From contig CAITYM010000020.1 of the NCBI GenBank assembly GCA_903896615.1, positions 62,001 through 126,000 of the forward strand: DNA of 64,000 nucleotides. Direction: 5' to 3'. The notes under the pieces are model-generated. The model searched no databases. It was not told where the DNA came from and saw only the letters and a list, made by a program, of their open reading frames with translations. The stretch's first letter is position 1. Each line of letters opens with the position of its first letter. This stretch comes from an uncultured Burkholderiales bacterium (GTDB lineage Bacteria > Pseudomonadota > Gammaproteobacteria > Burkholderiales > Burkholderiaceae_C). This document shows, piece after piece, positions 7,983-16,064 of this stretch. A program made the translations under genes and the position numbers.

Positions 7983-8837
7983 ATGAGACTTTTTAAATTT
8001 GTGAATACAAAGTCTTGCCGTGTGTTTATGGCGATACTTTTTACTCTGTTGACTGGATGTGGTGGGGGAGGTGGGCAAGACACGATACTTGGAACTGGTG
8101 GCCCAAGCTCAAATTCATTGAATGTTTTGATGGGATCGATTTCATCTTACGGAGCATTTGGAGGCGGTGCAGGTTTGACAAATCAAGGGCTCAATACCAG
8201 CGTTCAAGGTGATATTGGGACAACTGCGGCCTGTTCCTTGATTACTGGATTTACAGACCTTAATAATATACCTTTTACTGTAACTGGTTTAAATAATGGT
8301 GCCGTTTCTGGCAATATTTACTGCGATGCTCCTGCGCCAGGAACAGTTGCCACGATGGTATTAGCCACTAAAGCCGCCTCAGATGCCCTTGTAGACTATA
8401 ACGCTCTTAAAAATATGACTCCTAGCACATCGCTAGGTCCTGTTTCAGGTCAATTGGCGGGGTTAACTGTTCCACCAGGTGTCTACTATGCCCCTTCGGA
8501 TGCCTTTGTAATATCTACCGGGAATTTAACTTTGGATGCAAAGGGTGATTCAAATGCAGTTTGGATTTTTCAAGTCCCTTCTTCGTTGACTGTCGGCTTA
8601 ATTGCTTTGCCAAGTAGTGTGTTACTTATAAATGGAGGTCAAGCAAAGAATGTTTATTGGCAAGTTGGTAGCGCTGCGCGTATTGAAGATGGTAGTTCGA
8701 TGATTGGAACGATCATCGCAAAAGCTGGTGTAACAATTTCTACTCATAACCAAACTCTTCAAACAACTTTAACGGGTAGAGCTATTGGTCTAAATGCATC
8801 AGTCACTATGGTTAATACAACTATAACTTTGCCTTAG
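7983..8837 (+). CDS. DUF3494 ice-binding-like lipoprotein
   Basis: The ATG at 7983 is chosen because GAAGGA precedes it and the product then begins with a lipoprotein signal and lipobox LLTGC followed by a Gly run. An upstream in-frame ATG at 7947 would add 12 residues. The remaining ~250 residues are a full DUF3494 domain: QGDIGTTA near the start, ATKAASDALVDYNAL, then GVYYAPSDAFVISTGNLTLDA, SNAVWIFQVPSSL, VYWQVGSAARI and GRAIGLNASVTMVNTTITLP. DUF3494 is the beta-solenoid fold of microbial ice-binding proteins and related adhesins. Whether this copy binds ice cannot be told from sequence. It is followed 31 nt later by an OmpA-type gene. Confidence 0.85.
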   Translation: MRLFKFVNTKSCRVFMAILFTLLTGCGGGGGQDTILGTGGPSSNSLNVLMGSISSYGAFGGGAGLTNQGLNTSVQGDIGTTAACSLITGFTDLNNIPFTVTGLNNGAVSGNIYCDAPAPGTVATMVLATKAASDALVDYNALKNMTPSTSLGPVSGQLAGLTVPPGVYYAPSDAFVISTGNLTLDAKGDSNAVWIFQVPSSLTVGLIALPSSVLLINGGQAKNVYWQVGSAARIEDGSSMIGTIIAKAGVTISTHNQTLQTTLTGRAIGLNASVTMVNTTITLP

Positions 8838-8868
8838 TATTCATTAGATAAAAAAATGAAAGATAAAT

Positions 8869-10041
8869 ATGAAAAAAAATAAATCACTATTAGTCCCCAT
8901 AATAAGTATATTTGCGCTAAGTAATGTATTTGCACAAAACATTGATCATTTTTATGGTGGTGTTGGAGGTGGATTAGGTAGGGCTAGAATTGATGACGTA
9001 CGAATAAGTAATCAATTAATCGATGGAGGAGCAACAAGTACCTCTATTGCAAATAATCGCAATGATGCCGCGTACAAAATATTTGGAGGTTATCAATTTA
9101 CTTCCTTTTTTGGCGTAGAGGGTGGATACTTTAAACTGGGAGAGTTTGGATTTTCTTCCTCAACTGTTCCAGCCGGAACTTTAAACGGTAACATTAAGTT
9201 ACAAGGTGTAAATTTAGACTTAGTTGGCACTTTACCCATAAGTGATCGTTTTTCATTAATTGGTAGAGTTGGAATTGATAGCATTAGTGCAAAAGATTCA
9301 TTCACAAGAAGTGGTTCAGTTCTTATCAGTAACCCAAACCCTCAAGTTAGGGAACAAAATTATAAGGCAGGGGTTGGATTTTCTTATCTAATTAATCAAT
9401 CAGTATCCTTGCGTGGTGAGTTTGAGAGGTATAGAGTTAATGATGCCGTTGGAAACAAGGGAGATATCAATGTTGGAACACTCAGCTTGGTTTTTCCCTT
9501 TGGTCAAACCTCCAAGGAAGAGCCCAAAGTTGTTGAGCGAGTCGTGTATGAAATTGCACCTGTAATTGTGGTTGCTACCGTTGAACCAACACCAATAGTT
9601 CAAGAGGAGCCACCAACTCCCATACCAGTATCTCTTCCACCTGAACATTTGCATGTTTCATTCAATTCAGACGTACTCTTTGGCTTTGACAGATCAATAG
9701 TAACCCCAGATGGTAAGACTGAACTTGATAATTTCTCTTCACAATTGAACGGCGTTGAATATGATGCTGTGACTATTGTTGGACATACAGACCGCATCGG
9801 CTCTAAAGTATATAACGATAGATTATCCCTGCAGCGTGCTGACTCGGTTAAGGCTTATTTTATATCTCGAGGCACAATTCCAGAGCAAAAAATAAAAACA
9901 AAAGGCAAAGGCAGTTCTGAGCCTTTGACTGATGTTGGTGCTTGTAAAGGAATGCACTCTTCTTTAGAAGCTATTGCATGCCTCGCACCAGATAGAAGAG
10001 TTGAAGTAGATGTAGTAGGAATGAAGTTGAAAGAAGATTAA
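8869..10041 (+). CDS. OmpA-like protein: N-terminal beta-barrel plus peptidoglycan-binding domain
   Basis: This 390-residue protein has a signal peptide (ends near VFAQ), an eight-stranded barrel region at about residues 25-210 (FYGGVGGGLGRA, YKIFGGYQFTSFFGVEGGYFKLGEF and closing VGTLSLVFPFG), a Pro/Val/Glu-rich linker and a C-terminal OmpA domain (residues ~260-390). That domain has VLFGFDRSIV, VGHTDRIGS, LSLQRADSVKAYF and DRRVEVDV. It should span the outer membrane and bind peptidoglycan. A Cys pair (ACKGMHSSLEAIACLAP) in the loop before DRRVEV matches the disulphide seen in many OmpA proteins. It lies downstream of the DUF3494 gene, possibly in the same transcript. Confidence 0.85.
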   Translation: MKKNKSLLVPIISIFALSNVFAQNIDHFYGGVGGGLGRARIDDVRISNQLIDGGATSTSIANNRNDAAYKIFGGYQFTSFFGVEGGYFKLGEFGFSSSTVPAGTLNGNIKLQGVNLDLVGTLPISDRFSLIGRVGIDSISAKDSFTRSGSVLISNPNPQVREQNYKAGVGFSYLINQSVSLRGEFERYRVNDAVGNKGDINVGTLSLVFPFGQTSKEEPKVVERVVYEIAPVIVVATVEPTPIVQEEPPTPIPVSLPPEHLHVSFNSDVLFGFDRSIVTPDGKTELDNFSSQLNGVEYDAVTIVGHTDRIGSKVYNDRLSLQRADSVKAYFISRGTIPEQKIKTKGKGSSEPLTDVGACKGMHSSLEAIACLAPDRRVEVDVVGMKLKED

Positions 10042-10061
10042 TTTTAAATGTATGCAATCAT

Positions 10062-10070
10062 ACAGACTAA
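10062..10070 (+). promoter_or_regulatory. ACAGACTAA element with adjoining palindrome
   Basis: ACAGACTAA lies 49 nt before the start of the next gene. The palindrome TGTATG-CAAT-CATACA (10050-10065) overlaps it. The same 9-mer occurs at 10785-10793, where it also adjoins a palindrome. This is a candidate operator or promoter element. Confidence 0.35.
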
Positions 10071-10118
10071 TGTTATGAAATACACGATCATCAACACTTA
10101 AACAATATAGGATAATTT

Positions 10119-10643
10119 ATGAATATTAAGAGATTAATTACCAATGCCTCAGTCACATTTTTAATGATATCAGGTGTACAAGCTCAAACTCAAGTTGGAT
10201 CTGTTAATACTTTTTACGGTGAAGTCGGACTCTCCCCTGTAGAGGTTTCTGGAGCAGGGGGTGACGCTAGGCCTTTTGCAGTAAGACTATTGGTTGGCAA
10301 TGAGTTAACCAAAAATTTAGGCCTTGATCTTATGTACACCGCAACTATTTCTAAGGATAGTCGCTCTGGTTACAATGCTTATTTCAATGGACTTGGTTTA
10401 TTTGTAAAGCCAAAAGTAGCACTTACTGAGGGCACAGAGGTTTTTGCTCGTCTTGGAGTACTTCGCTCCGATATTACTGCTTCTACGGCCGGGAGAGACT
10501 TAGGCACTGACATTGCTTACGGAGTAGGTATTCAAACATACTTTACTAAAACTGTATATGGTCAGTTTGATTATATGCATTCATATGACCGTGATAATGT
10601 TGCAGCAAAAGGATTTACTGTTTCAGCAGGAACGCGCTTCTAA
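10119..10643 (+). CDS. Small outer-membrane beta-barrel protein
   Basis: The 174-residue product has a signal peptide ending at about residue 22 (SGVQAQ) and then alternating beta strands (TFYGEVGLSPVEV, NLGLDLMYTATIS, EVFARLGVLRSDI, YGVGIQTYFTKTVYGQFDYMHSY). It ends in FTVSAGTRF, with the terminal aromatic residue required for outer-membrane barrel insertion. It resembles OmpX/OmpW-sized eight-stranded barrels. A strong terminator follows 24 nt after the stop, and an ACAGACTAA element lies upstream, so it is probably a single-gene transcript. Confidence 0.8.
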   Translation: MNIKRLITNASVTFLMISGVQAQTQVGSVNTFYGEVGLSPVEVSGAGGDARPFAVRLLVGNELTKNLGLDLMYTATISKDSRSGYNAYFNGLGLFVKPKVALTEGTEVFARLGVLRSDITASTAGRDLGTDIAYGVGIQTYFTKTVYGQFDYMHSYDRDNVAAKGFTVSAGTRF

Positions 10644-10667
10644 TAGCTCGTCATATCGATTTATATC

Positions 10668-10694
10668 ACGCACTGCAAGTCAGTGCGTTTTTTT
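10668..10694 (+). terminator. Rho-independent terminator
   Basis: ACGCACTG (10668-10675), loop CAAGT, CAGTGCGT (10681-10688), then an uninterrupted T run to 10694. The eight-base stem is perfect. It ends the small barrel-protein gene. Confidence 0.92.
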
Positions 10695-10771
10695 AATTTG
10701 TTAAGCATAATTTTATTTTTTTGAATTACAAAATATATTAATTAGATTTACTAGTTAGTTTGTTATTTTTT

Positions 10772-10839
10772 TGTGTTGCAACACACAGACTAAGATGTAT
10801 ATAGCGTCAATAATGCGTTTATAGGTTATGTGCACATAA
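10772..10839 (+). promoter_or_regulatory. Two perfect 14-bp palindromes and an ACAGACTAA element
   Basis: TGTGTTGCAACACA (10772-10785) and TTATGTGCACATAA (10826-10839) are both perfect palindromes. ACAGACTAA (10785-10793) follows directly on the first. They lie 40-107 nt before the ATG of the Ala/His/Lys-rich gene and are candidates for dimeric regulator sites. Confidence 0.45.
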
Positions 10840-10878
10840 ACTATATTTTAAATCATAAATATTTTATAAAGAATTCAA

Positions 10879-11118
10879 ATGACACTTACTGAAACTAAAA
10901 CTCACGATGCTGCTTCTGTTACTCCGCAACAACATCACACAAAAGCCGCTGAACACTTGGAGTTGGCTGCCAAATCACACAAGGAAGTGGCTAAACTTAT
11001 CAGTAGCAATGACCATAAAGGAGCTGTTGCCCACACGAAAGTTGCAAGTGAACATGTTGCGAGTGCAGAGCAACATGTTTCTCAAGCCGCTAAAAAGATA
11101 GCCGCAGTAGCCAAGTAA
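10879..11118 (+). CDS. Small Ala/His/Lys-rich helical protein
   Basis: The 79-residue product is almost wholly helical and rich in Ala, His and Lys, with repeated patterns such as HHTKAAEHLELAAKSHKEVAKL and SEHVASAEQHVSQAAKKIAA. I recall similar short proteins scattered in proteobacteria, often annotated as hypothetical and near stress genes. It has no signal peptide and no catalytic motif. The gene stands alone, between two palindromes upstream and a terminator 20 nt downstream. This suggests a separately regulated, possibly abundant small protein. A role in DNA or membrane protection is only a guess. Confidence 0.7.
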   Translation: MTLTETKTHDAASVTPQQHHTKAAEHLELAAKSHKEVAKLISSNDHKGAVAHTKVASEHVASAEQHVSQAAKKIAAVAK

Positions 11119-11138
11119 TACTTATTGGATACTGGAGA

Positions 11139-11172
11139 GCCGTTCTGACATTTTGTATTGGAACGGCTTTTT
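11139..11172 (+). terminator. Rho-independent terminator
   Basis: GCCGTTC (11139-11145) pairs with GAACGGC (11161-11167) and is followed by five T. The loop is 15 nt. It follows the small helical protein gene. Confidence 0.85.
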
Positions 11173-11346
11173 GATTTTAAAAAATAATTGTAGACGTCTA
11201 TATTCAATTGTATTTTAAAGGGCAAGCTAGCGCTGGTCGTTTTATAGATTTAAAGTATTTGAATATCTAGGTTTATTTTTAGACTTTTAAATCGCATTTA
11301 ATCTATTAACAATATTCATGTATTTCATTGCCATAAGAGTTTCTAA

Positions 11347-11661
11347 ATGTTCGACCTAAAAATGAATGCACTTGACTCATCATGTTCTGAATTTCTTAGT
11401 CTCACCGAAATTTGCACTTTATGCGGTATAAGTGAACTTGAGGCCAATGAATTGGTTGATTATGGTGCGATTATCTTTGATTACTATATTGAAGGCAAAG
11501 GCATGTTGTCAAAGGTATTGGTACCACCACTGGTTACTGCATGCGCAATAAGACAACTTTATGATATGGATCTCTTTATGGTTGTTATTACCTCTAGCCA
11601 CCTGAGAAGAATATCTGAGTTGGAGCTTAGTTTAAATAAATATCTAGAACAAGCACATTAA
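11347..11661 (+). CDS. Small MerR/CbpM-like protein
   Basis: The 104-residue protein opens with FLSLTEICTLCGISELEANELVDYGAI, a pattern like the helix-turn-helix of MerR-type regulators and of CbpM, the modulator of the DnaJ-like chaperone CbpA. The helical C-terminus (HLRRISELELSLNKYLEQ) also fits CbpM. No cbpA gene adjoins it, so the assignment is tentative. Its 3' end overlaps the convergent FUSC gene by 4 nt. A TAGACGTCTA palindrome lies at 11191-11200 in the 5' region. Confidence 0.5.
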   Translation: MFDLKMNALDSSCSEFLSLTEICTLCGISELEANELVDYGAIIFDYYIEGKGMLSKVLVPPLVTACAIRQLYDMDLFMVVITSSHLRRISELELSLNKYLEQAH

Positions 11662-13856
11662 TGCTTTTTAATTGCATCATTGATTCTTGCAATGCTTTTA
11701 AGTTCAGACAGAATATTAATGCACAAATTTAGTTGTCTATATACTAAATTTTTCTCTTCTACTTTCTGCACTTCCTCTGCGTCTTCGTGACTTAAATATG
11801 AATCGATATTGTCTAACTTCATTAATTGCGTGTATAGTTCTTGGCTTCTATTAGAACTGTTAATATTTGACAAAGTAATCATAGTTGCTATGTCTTTCAT
11901 CGCTTTATGTAATTCAATTGCAATTTTCAATAAATCCAGCGTAATATATTTTTCACTCCATTCACTTCGGTGCGCACCTAATGCGGATATGTAGTTTAAA
12001 AGTGTATGCGATGCAATTAAAAATCTTCCTTTTTCTTCTTGGCTTATCCTTACCTTTTCTGGTTCTTTAAGCATTGCGGAGTAAGCGTTTGATAGTGCTG
12101 CGTCTGCGTTGTGAGCTTCTCTGCGTGCGAAACGGTATGGCAAACTTTCTTCCTTGCCTAATTTGTATTGATTAATAATCTCTAATAAGTAGTCTGCTTG
12201 AGTGTTTAAACTGCGTGCAGCTAGATTAGGCCACAACCGCCACTGCCAATTTGGTAAAACTAACCAAGCCGCTACACCTGCAATAGTGCATCCGATAATG
12301 GTATCCCAAAGGCGTGCTGGGAACAATTCTTGTCTCATGCCGATCTGATGAAAACTTATAACTAATAGTGTTGTAATTGCCCCTGTAGCCAATATGTACC
12401 TTGTATGCCGTGTACCAAAAAATATCGCACCTACCACTACAATTAGTGCAGATTGAATTACTGTTTCTGTAAAAAGTTGGGTTAATGCCCATCCTACAGC
12501 TAAACCCAGTGCCGTACCAAGGGCTCTTTGAATCAGTCTTTTGTGTGTTGCTGCGTATTGTTGTTGACTTACGAATAATATAGTGAGCAAAATCCAGTAT
12601 CCTAAATGGTCCTGCAGTATTTTCATTACCGTAAAGCCAATTAATAGAGATGCGCTTAGCCGTAACGCATGTCTAAAAAGTGGAGATTCCAAAGTCAATT
12701 GTTTTTTTATTAGTATCCATGCTTCACTAATAGTAGCGGGTTCGCAGTCATGTAAACTTTGATCAAGTATTTCATTTGGAGGGATAAATGCGCTCGAGAA
12801 TGCTGTTGCCATGGATGTAAGGTTATCTTTTACCCCTTTAAGCGCTTGTATAGGTAGATCTCTTGGGGATTCCTTCTCTAAATTGCTTATTGAATTACTC
12901 AAATCCTCTATAGAGCGCTTAGTTACGCCGTGATGAATAGGTTTGCCTCTCGATTGAATTGCGTTCGAAAATGCAGCCGCCTGTTTACCTAGCAGTATTA
13001 AAGTCCTTTGGCAGCGATAAAGTACGTCTGAGTGAAAGAATGCCTTTGTCAAAACTTTATAGTCTTCATGCGAAGAGCTTGTTCTTTCATGAATATCTTG
13101 AGCGACTAGATATTGATGCATTGATAATTTTAACCAGTCATATGGGGAATGATGTTGAATTCTGCTCAGCAAACTCTCCTTTGCTGAATTCAATGCATTG
13201 ACTACTCGGCCATTTTGTAAAACGAGTGTCATTCTTCTTTCTGCTTGATCTATTTCCCTAATAGGTTCTAATAATTGAGCTTTAAGCGTAAGGTATTCGG
13301 CTAATGAGGTGTATAGTTTTGCCATTTTTGCTTGAACCGCTTGTTTAGGCAGTAATGCAACCCATAATACAGAAATAATACCGTACCAAGTAGCACCAAT
13401 AATAAGCAATGGCATCGAGATTAACGCCAATTCGCGGCTTTCATGGGCAGATATCGCGGCGTATAAAACGAGTACCAAGCTCCCAAAAGTTATTGCACGG
13501 TACCTGTCTCCTATAGCTCCTAGCATAGTAAGGGTAAAAGCTGAAGTTGAAATAACTATTGCAAGTAATGCTGGCCATGGCAGGCACATCCAAATGGCCC
13601 AATTTAGCGCCGCAAAAGTGCATAAAGCAATTAACTGAGATCGTAGACGGGGGCGCCAATGATCATCCGTTTCTGTAAGTGCACTTGCTACAATTCCTAA
13701 CATTATGGGGAGCAGATCCGCTTGCCAGTTTGCTAGGGAATGTATGAGAAATACAGAGCATAATGCCAAAAATGCACGGGCACCACAAGCAAAACTTTCG
13801 CGTGTTATAACCCATAGTAACGAATTGAACCATTCTCTCCGCTTTAAGTGAGGCAT
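11658..13856 (-). CDS. FUSC-family inner-membrane protein (YccS/YhfK-like)
   Basis: The 732-residue protein has two blocks of transmembrane helices, at residues ~20-175 and ~415-545, each followed by a long helical cytoplasmic region. This is the duplicated layout of the FUSC/YccS group, related to the aromatic-acid exporter AaeB. Typical segments are LPIMLGIVASALTETDDHWRPRL near residue 50 and LLTILFVSQQQYAATHKRLIQRALGT in the second block. The length fits YccS. The substrate is unknown; export of aromatic or toxic compounds is the family expectation. It diverges from the TlpA-like gene with 97 nt between. Confidence 0.82.
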   Translation of the reverse strand: MPHLKRREWFNSLLWVITRESFACGARAFLALCSVFLIHSLANWQADLLPIMLGIVASALTETDDHWRPRLRSQLIALCTFAALNWAIWMCLPWPALLAIVISTSAFTLTMLGAIGDRYRAITFGSLVLVLYAAISAHESRELALISMPLLIIGATWYGIISVLWVALLPKQAVQAKMAKLYTSLAEYLTLKAQLLEPIREIDQAERRMTLVLQNGRVVNALNSAKESLLSRIQHHSPYDWLKLSMHQYLVAQDIHERTSSSHEDYKVLTKAFFHSDVLYRCQRTLILLGKQAAAFSNAIQSRGKPIHHGVTKRSIEDLSNSISNLEKESPRDLPIQALKGVKDNLTSMATAFSSAFIPPNEILDQSLHDCEPATISEAWILIKKQLTLESPLFRHALRLSASLLIGFTVMKILQDHLGYWILLTILFVSQQQYAATHKRLIQRALGTALGLAVGWALTQLFTETVIQSALIVVVGAIFFGTRHTRYILATGAITTLLVISFHQIGMRQELFPARLWDTIIGCTIAGVAAWLVLPNWQWRLWPNLAARSLNTQADYLLEIINQYKLGKEESLPYRFARREAHNADAALSNAYSAMLKEPEKVRISQEEKGRFLIASHTLLNYISALGAHRSEWSEKYITLDLLKIAIELHKAMKDIATMITLSNINSSNRSQELYTQLMKLDNIDSYLSHEDAEEVQKVEEKNLVYRQLNLCINILSELKSIARINDAIKKH

Positions 13857-13953
13857 TGTTTTCTCTTGAAATAAATTAAAAAATTTCAGTATCTGATATT
13901 TGTAACTTTCGATTTAAATTGTAATTTTAGAGCTTTCAGTAAATGTTGACTAT

Positions 13954-14604
13954 ATGATAGTTATATTTAGAAAAATAATTCCTACTTTCCTATGGCTCTG
14001 CCTTACCTCTGTTATTTTCATGACATATGCTTGTATTTCCATTTTTAGTGTAAATAGTTTGAGGGTTTTAAAGCACCGAATTTTCTTAGCTAAAGTAATT
14101 TTGTTATTTACCTCGTTATTGACTTTGCAATTCCCAGTTGAAGCTCAATTCGTTAGAACCCCTTGGCCGGCAAAGCATCCAGTTCCTAATTTTTCTTGGA
14201 CAGATATTAATGGGGGAATCTGGACTTCTTCCAATCAAATCGGCAAAGTTGTGATTATTAATTTCTGGGCCACTTGGTGTACTCCCTGCTTATTAGAGTT
14301 ACCTACCCTACAAACGCTTGGAGAAATAAGTGACCCTGAGCGAGTATCCGTGATTTTGGTTAATGTTCGTGAATTAAAGGCTCCAGTTCAACGATTTATT
14401 AACGCTAGCTCCCTTGATTTGCCTGTGATCCTGGATCCTAAGGGTGAAATTTCTAAAAATTTTGATGTCAGAATTTATCCAACTACGATATTAATAGACC
14501 CCAAAGGGGTTGCTAAGTGGCGAATTGAGGGGGATGTTGATTGGACCAGCCCACAAGTCAACTCTTGGATAGGTTCTTTAAGTAGCGCGAAGTTTCAGCC
14601 ATAA
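13954..14604 (+). CDS. TlpA/ResA-like periplasmic thioredoxin
   Basis: This 216-residue protein has a thioredoxin-fold redoxin domain from about residue 75. The active site is FWATWCTPC (Cys109, Cys112) and the cis-Pro segment is IYPTTILIDPKG. Such proteins reduce disulphides in the periplasm, for example during cytochrome c maturation. The N-terminus holds two hydrophobic stretches (8-30 and 43-62), which is unusual. A TTG at 14059 would give one ordinary signal peptide ending at PVEAQ, so the true start is uncertain. It is followed by the transglutaminase-like gene, but 135 nt and a clear GGAG start site separate them. Confidence 0.82.
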   Translation: MIVIFRKIIPTFLWLCLTSVIFMTYACISIFSVNSLRVLKHRIFLAKVILLFTSLLTLQFPVEAQFVRTPWPAKHPVPNFSWTDINGGIWTSSNQIGKVVIINFWATWCTPCLLELPTLQTLGEISDPERVSVILVNVRELKAPVQRFINASSLDLPVILDPKGEISKNFDVRIYPTTILIDPKGVAKWRIEGDVDWTSPQVNSWIGSLSSAKFQP

Positions 14605-14739
14605 TAGATACCTACTAGACACCTGGCCAATCGACTTGATTTTTTGGCTATTTATCTAGTTAAACTGCCTTCGAGGTTTTGAGTGTTTCGACGCTCTTGT
14701 AAACGCCGACAGTTTTTTTAAAAATCCGGAGACCTATTT

Positions 14740-15879
14740 ATGACCCCCGTTCGTAGAAAATTTTTAAAGAATGTAATTGGTGTATGTTCTACGCCTTTCC
14801 TTAGTTCCCTATCACAGGCGCAATCCCTATCTCAACCAACAATTGGTTTGAATATCTCTGATCGCACCTTTACGCCAAGTCCTGGCAGATGGCGCACTTT
14901 TGAAGTTACAACTAGAGTTGAAATTGATATTCCTAGTAGTCCAACTCGTGTGTGGTTGCCGGTTCCTTGTGTTGAATCGCCTTGGCAAACCTCATTAGAA
15001 AATCAGTTTCAAAGTAACGGATCAACCGTATTAACCACCGACGGTAACCAAGGTGTCAAAATGCTTTTGACAGAATTTCCTGCAGGACAGGCTTATCCAT
15101 TTGTAGAAATAACAAGTACTGTTAAAACGCAAAGCAGGATGGATCTTGTTGAGCAGGGTAAAAAACCAATAGTCCAGGAATCAACAGACACACTTAAATA
15201 CTTCACTCGATCAACAAAGCTCTTACCCACAGACGGTATAGTTAGAAGTACAGCACTCAAAATCACTCAAAACTTACGATATGATGAGGAAAAAGTAAGA
15301 GCTATTTATGAATGGATTGTTGCGAATGCTTGGCGCGAACCCAAAGTGAGAGGATGCGGCGAAGGGGATATTAAGCTAATGCTAGAGACTGGGAATTTGG
15401 GCGGTAAGTGTGCCGATATCAATGCACTCTTTGTTGGACTTTGCAGATCGATTAATATTCCTGCACGTGATTTGTATGGGATACGACTCGTGCCTTCAGC
15501 TTATGGGTACAAAGAACTCTCAGGAAACCCAGATAGTCTCAAGGGGGCACAGCACTGCCGCGCAGAGGTTTATTTAGCCAACAAGGGCTGGGTTGCAATG
15601 GACCCTGCTGACGTTGCTAAAGTCATGAGACAAGAAACACCTGAATGGATTAAAGCTCCTTTGAATCCAATTGTTAAGCCCGTATATCAAACATTATTTG
15701 GTGGTTGGGAAGGTAACTGGCTTGCTTGGAATAGTGGTCACGATATTAAGTTACCCACTAGTAGGGGGTCAACCATAGGTTTTTTAATGTATCCCATTGC
15801 AGAGAACAATGAAGGCCGATTTGATTCATATTCTCCAGATACATTCAAATATCAAATAAAAGCCAAAGAATTACTATAG
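14740..15879 (+). CDS. Exported transglutaminase-like protein
   Basis: The 379-residue protein starts with a twin-arginine-like signal (VRRKFLKNVIG, cleavage near SQAQ). It then has an N-terminal beta domain and a transglutaminase-like core with Cys224 in GGKCADINALFVGL, His272 in AQHCRAEVY and Asp288 in AMDPADV. This is a complete papain-type triad, so it is probably an active cysteine hydrolase or cross-linking enzyme in the periplasm. The substrate is unknown. GGAG precedes the start. Downstream lies a sequence with long self-complementarity (15895-15968). Confidence 0.85.
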   Translation: MTPVRRKFLKNVIGVCSTPFLSSLSQAQSLSQPTIGLNISDRTFTPSPGRWRTFEVTTRVEIDIPSSPTRVWLPVPCVESPWQTSLENQFQSNGSTVLTTDGNQGVKMLLTEFPAGQAYPFVEITSTVKTQSRMDLVEQGKKPIVQESTDTLKYFTRSTKLLPTDGIVRSTALKITQNLRYDEEKVRAIYEWIVANAWREPKVRGCGEGDIKLMLETGNLGGKCADINALFVGLCRSINIPARDLYGIRLVPSAYGYKELSGNPDSLKGAQHCRAEVYLANKGWVAMDPADVAKVMRQETPEWIKAPLNPIVKPVYQTLFGGWEGNWLAWNSGHDIKLPTSRGSTIGFLMYPIAENNEGRFDSYSPDTFKYQIKAKELL

Positions 15880-15894
15880 GTGCTGCTACTTTCG

Positions 15895-15968
15895 TGAATT
15901 CTCGGTTAAGTCTACTTGCTACGTAGTTATGAATCTAATTAAATTTCATGAGCTTGACTGAGAATTCA
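15895..15968 (+). ncRNA. Candidate structured RNA, three-way junction
   Basis: Positions 15895-15910 pair with 15953-15968 over 16 bp, of which two are G-U pairs that would only hold in RNA. A further U-G pair (911/952) extends the stem. Inside it, 912-915/923-926 form a 4-bp hairpin with a 7-nt loop, and 927-933/945-951 form a 7-bp hairpin. The three helices meet with no unpaired bases. There is no T run after it, so it is not an ordinary terminator. It lies 16 nt after the transglutaminase stop and 97 nt before the TRAP receptor start. It could be a UTR element, a small RNA or a repetitive extragenic element. Confidence 0.45.
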
Positions 15969-16064
15969 ATTTGGCACTTAAGTGTTTCTCCTATAGCTGT
16001 TCTCTGATGGAATTTGTTCGAGCGTGATATATTCGTTAAATTGGAAATACATCAGGAGACAAAG

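Noticed and set aside
8015-8212. Trp/Arg-rich ORF within the DUF3494 gene
   Set aside because: It is a shadow frame of the well-supported DUF3494 gene.
15895-15968. Reading the structured element as a tRNA or terminator
   Set aside because: The closing stem is 16 bp, not 7, and no T run follows.
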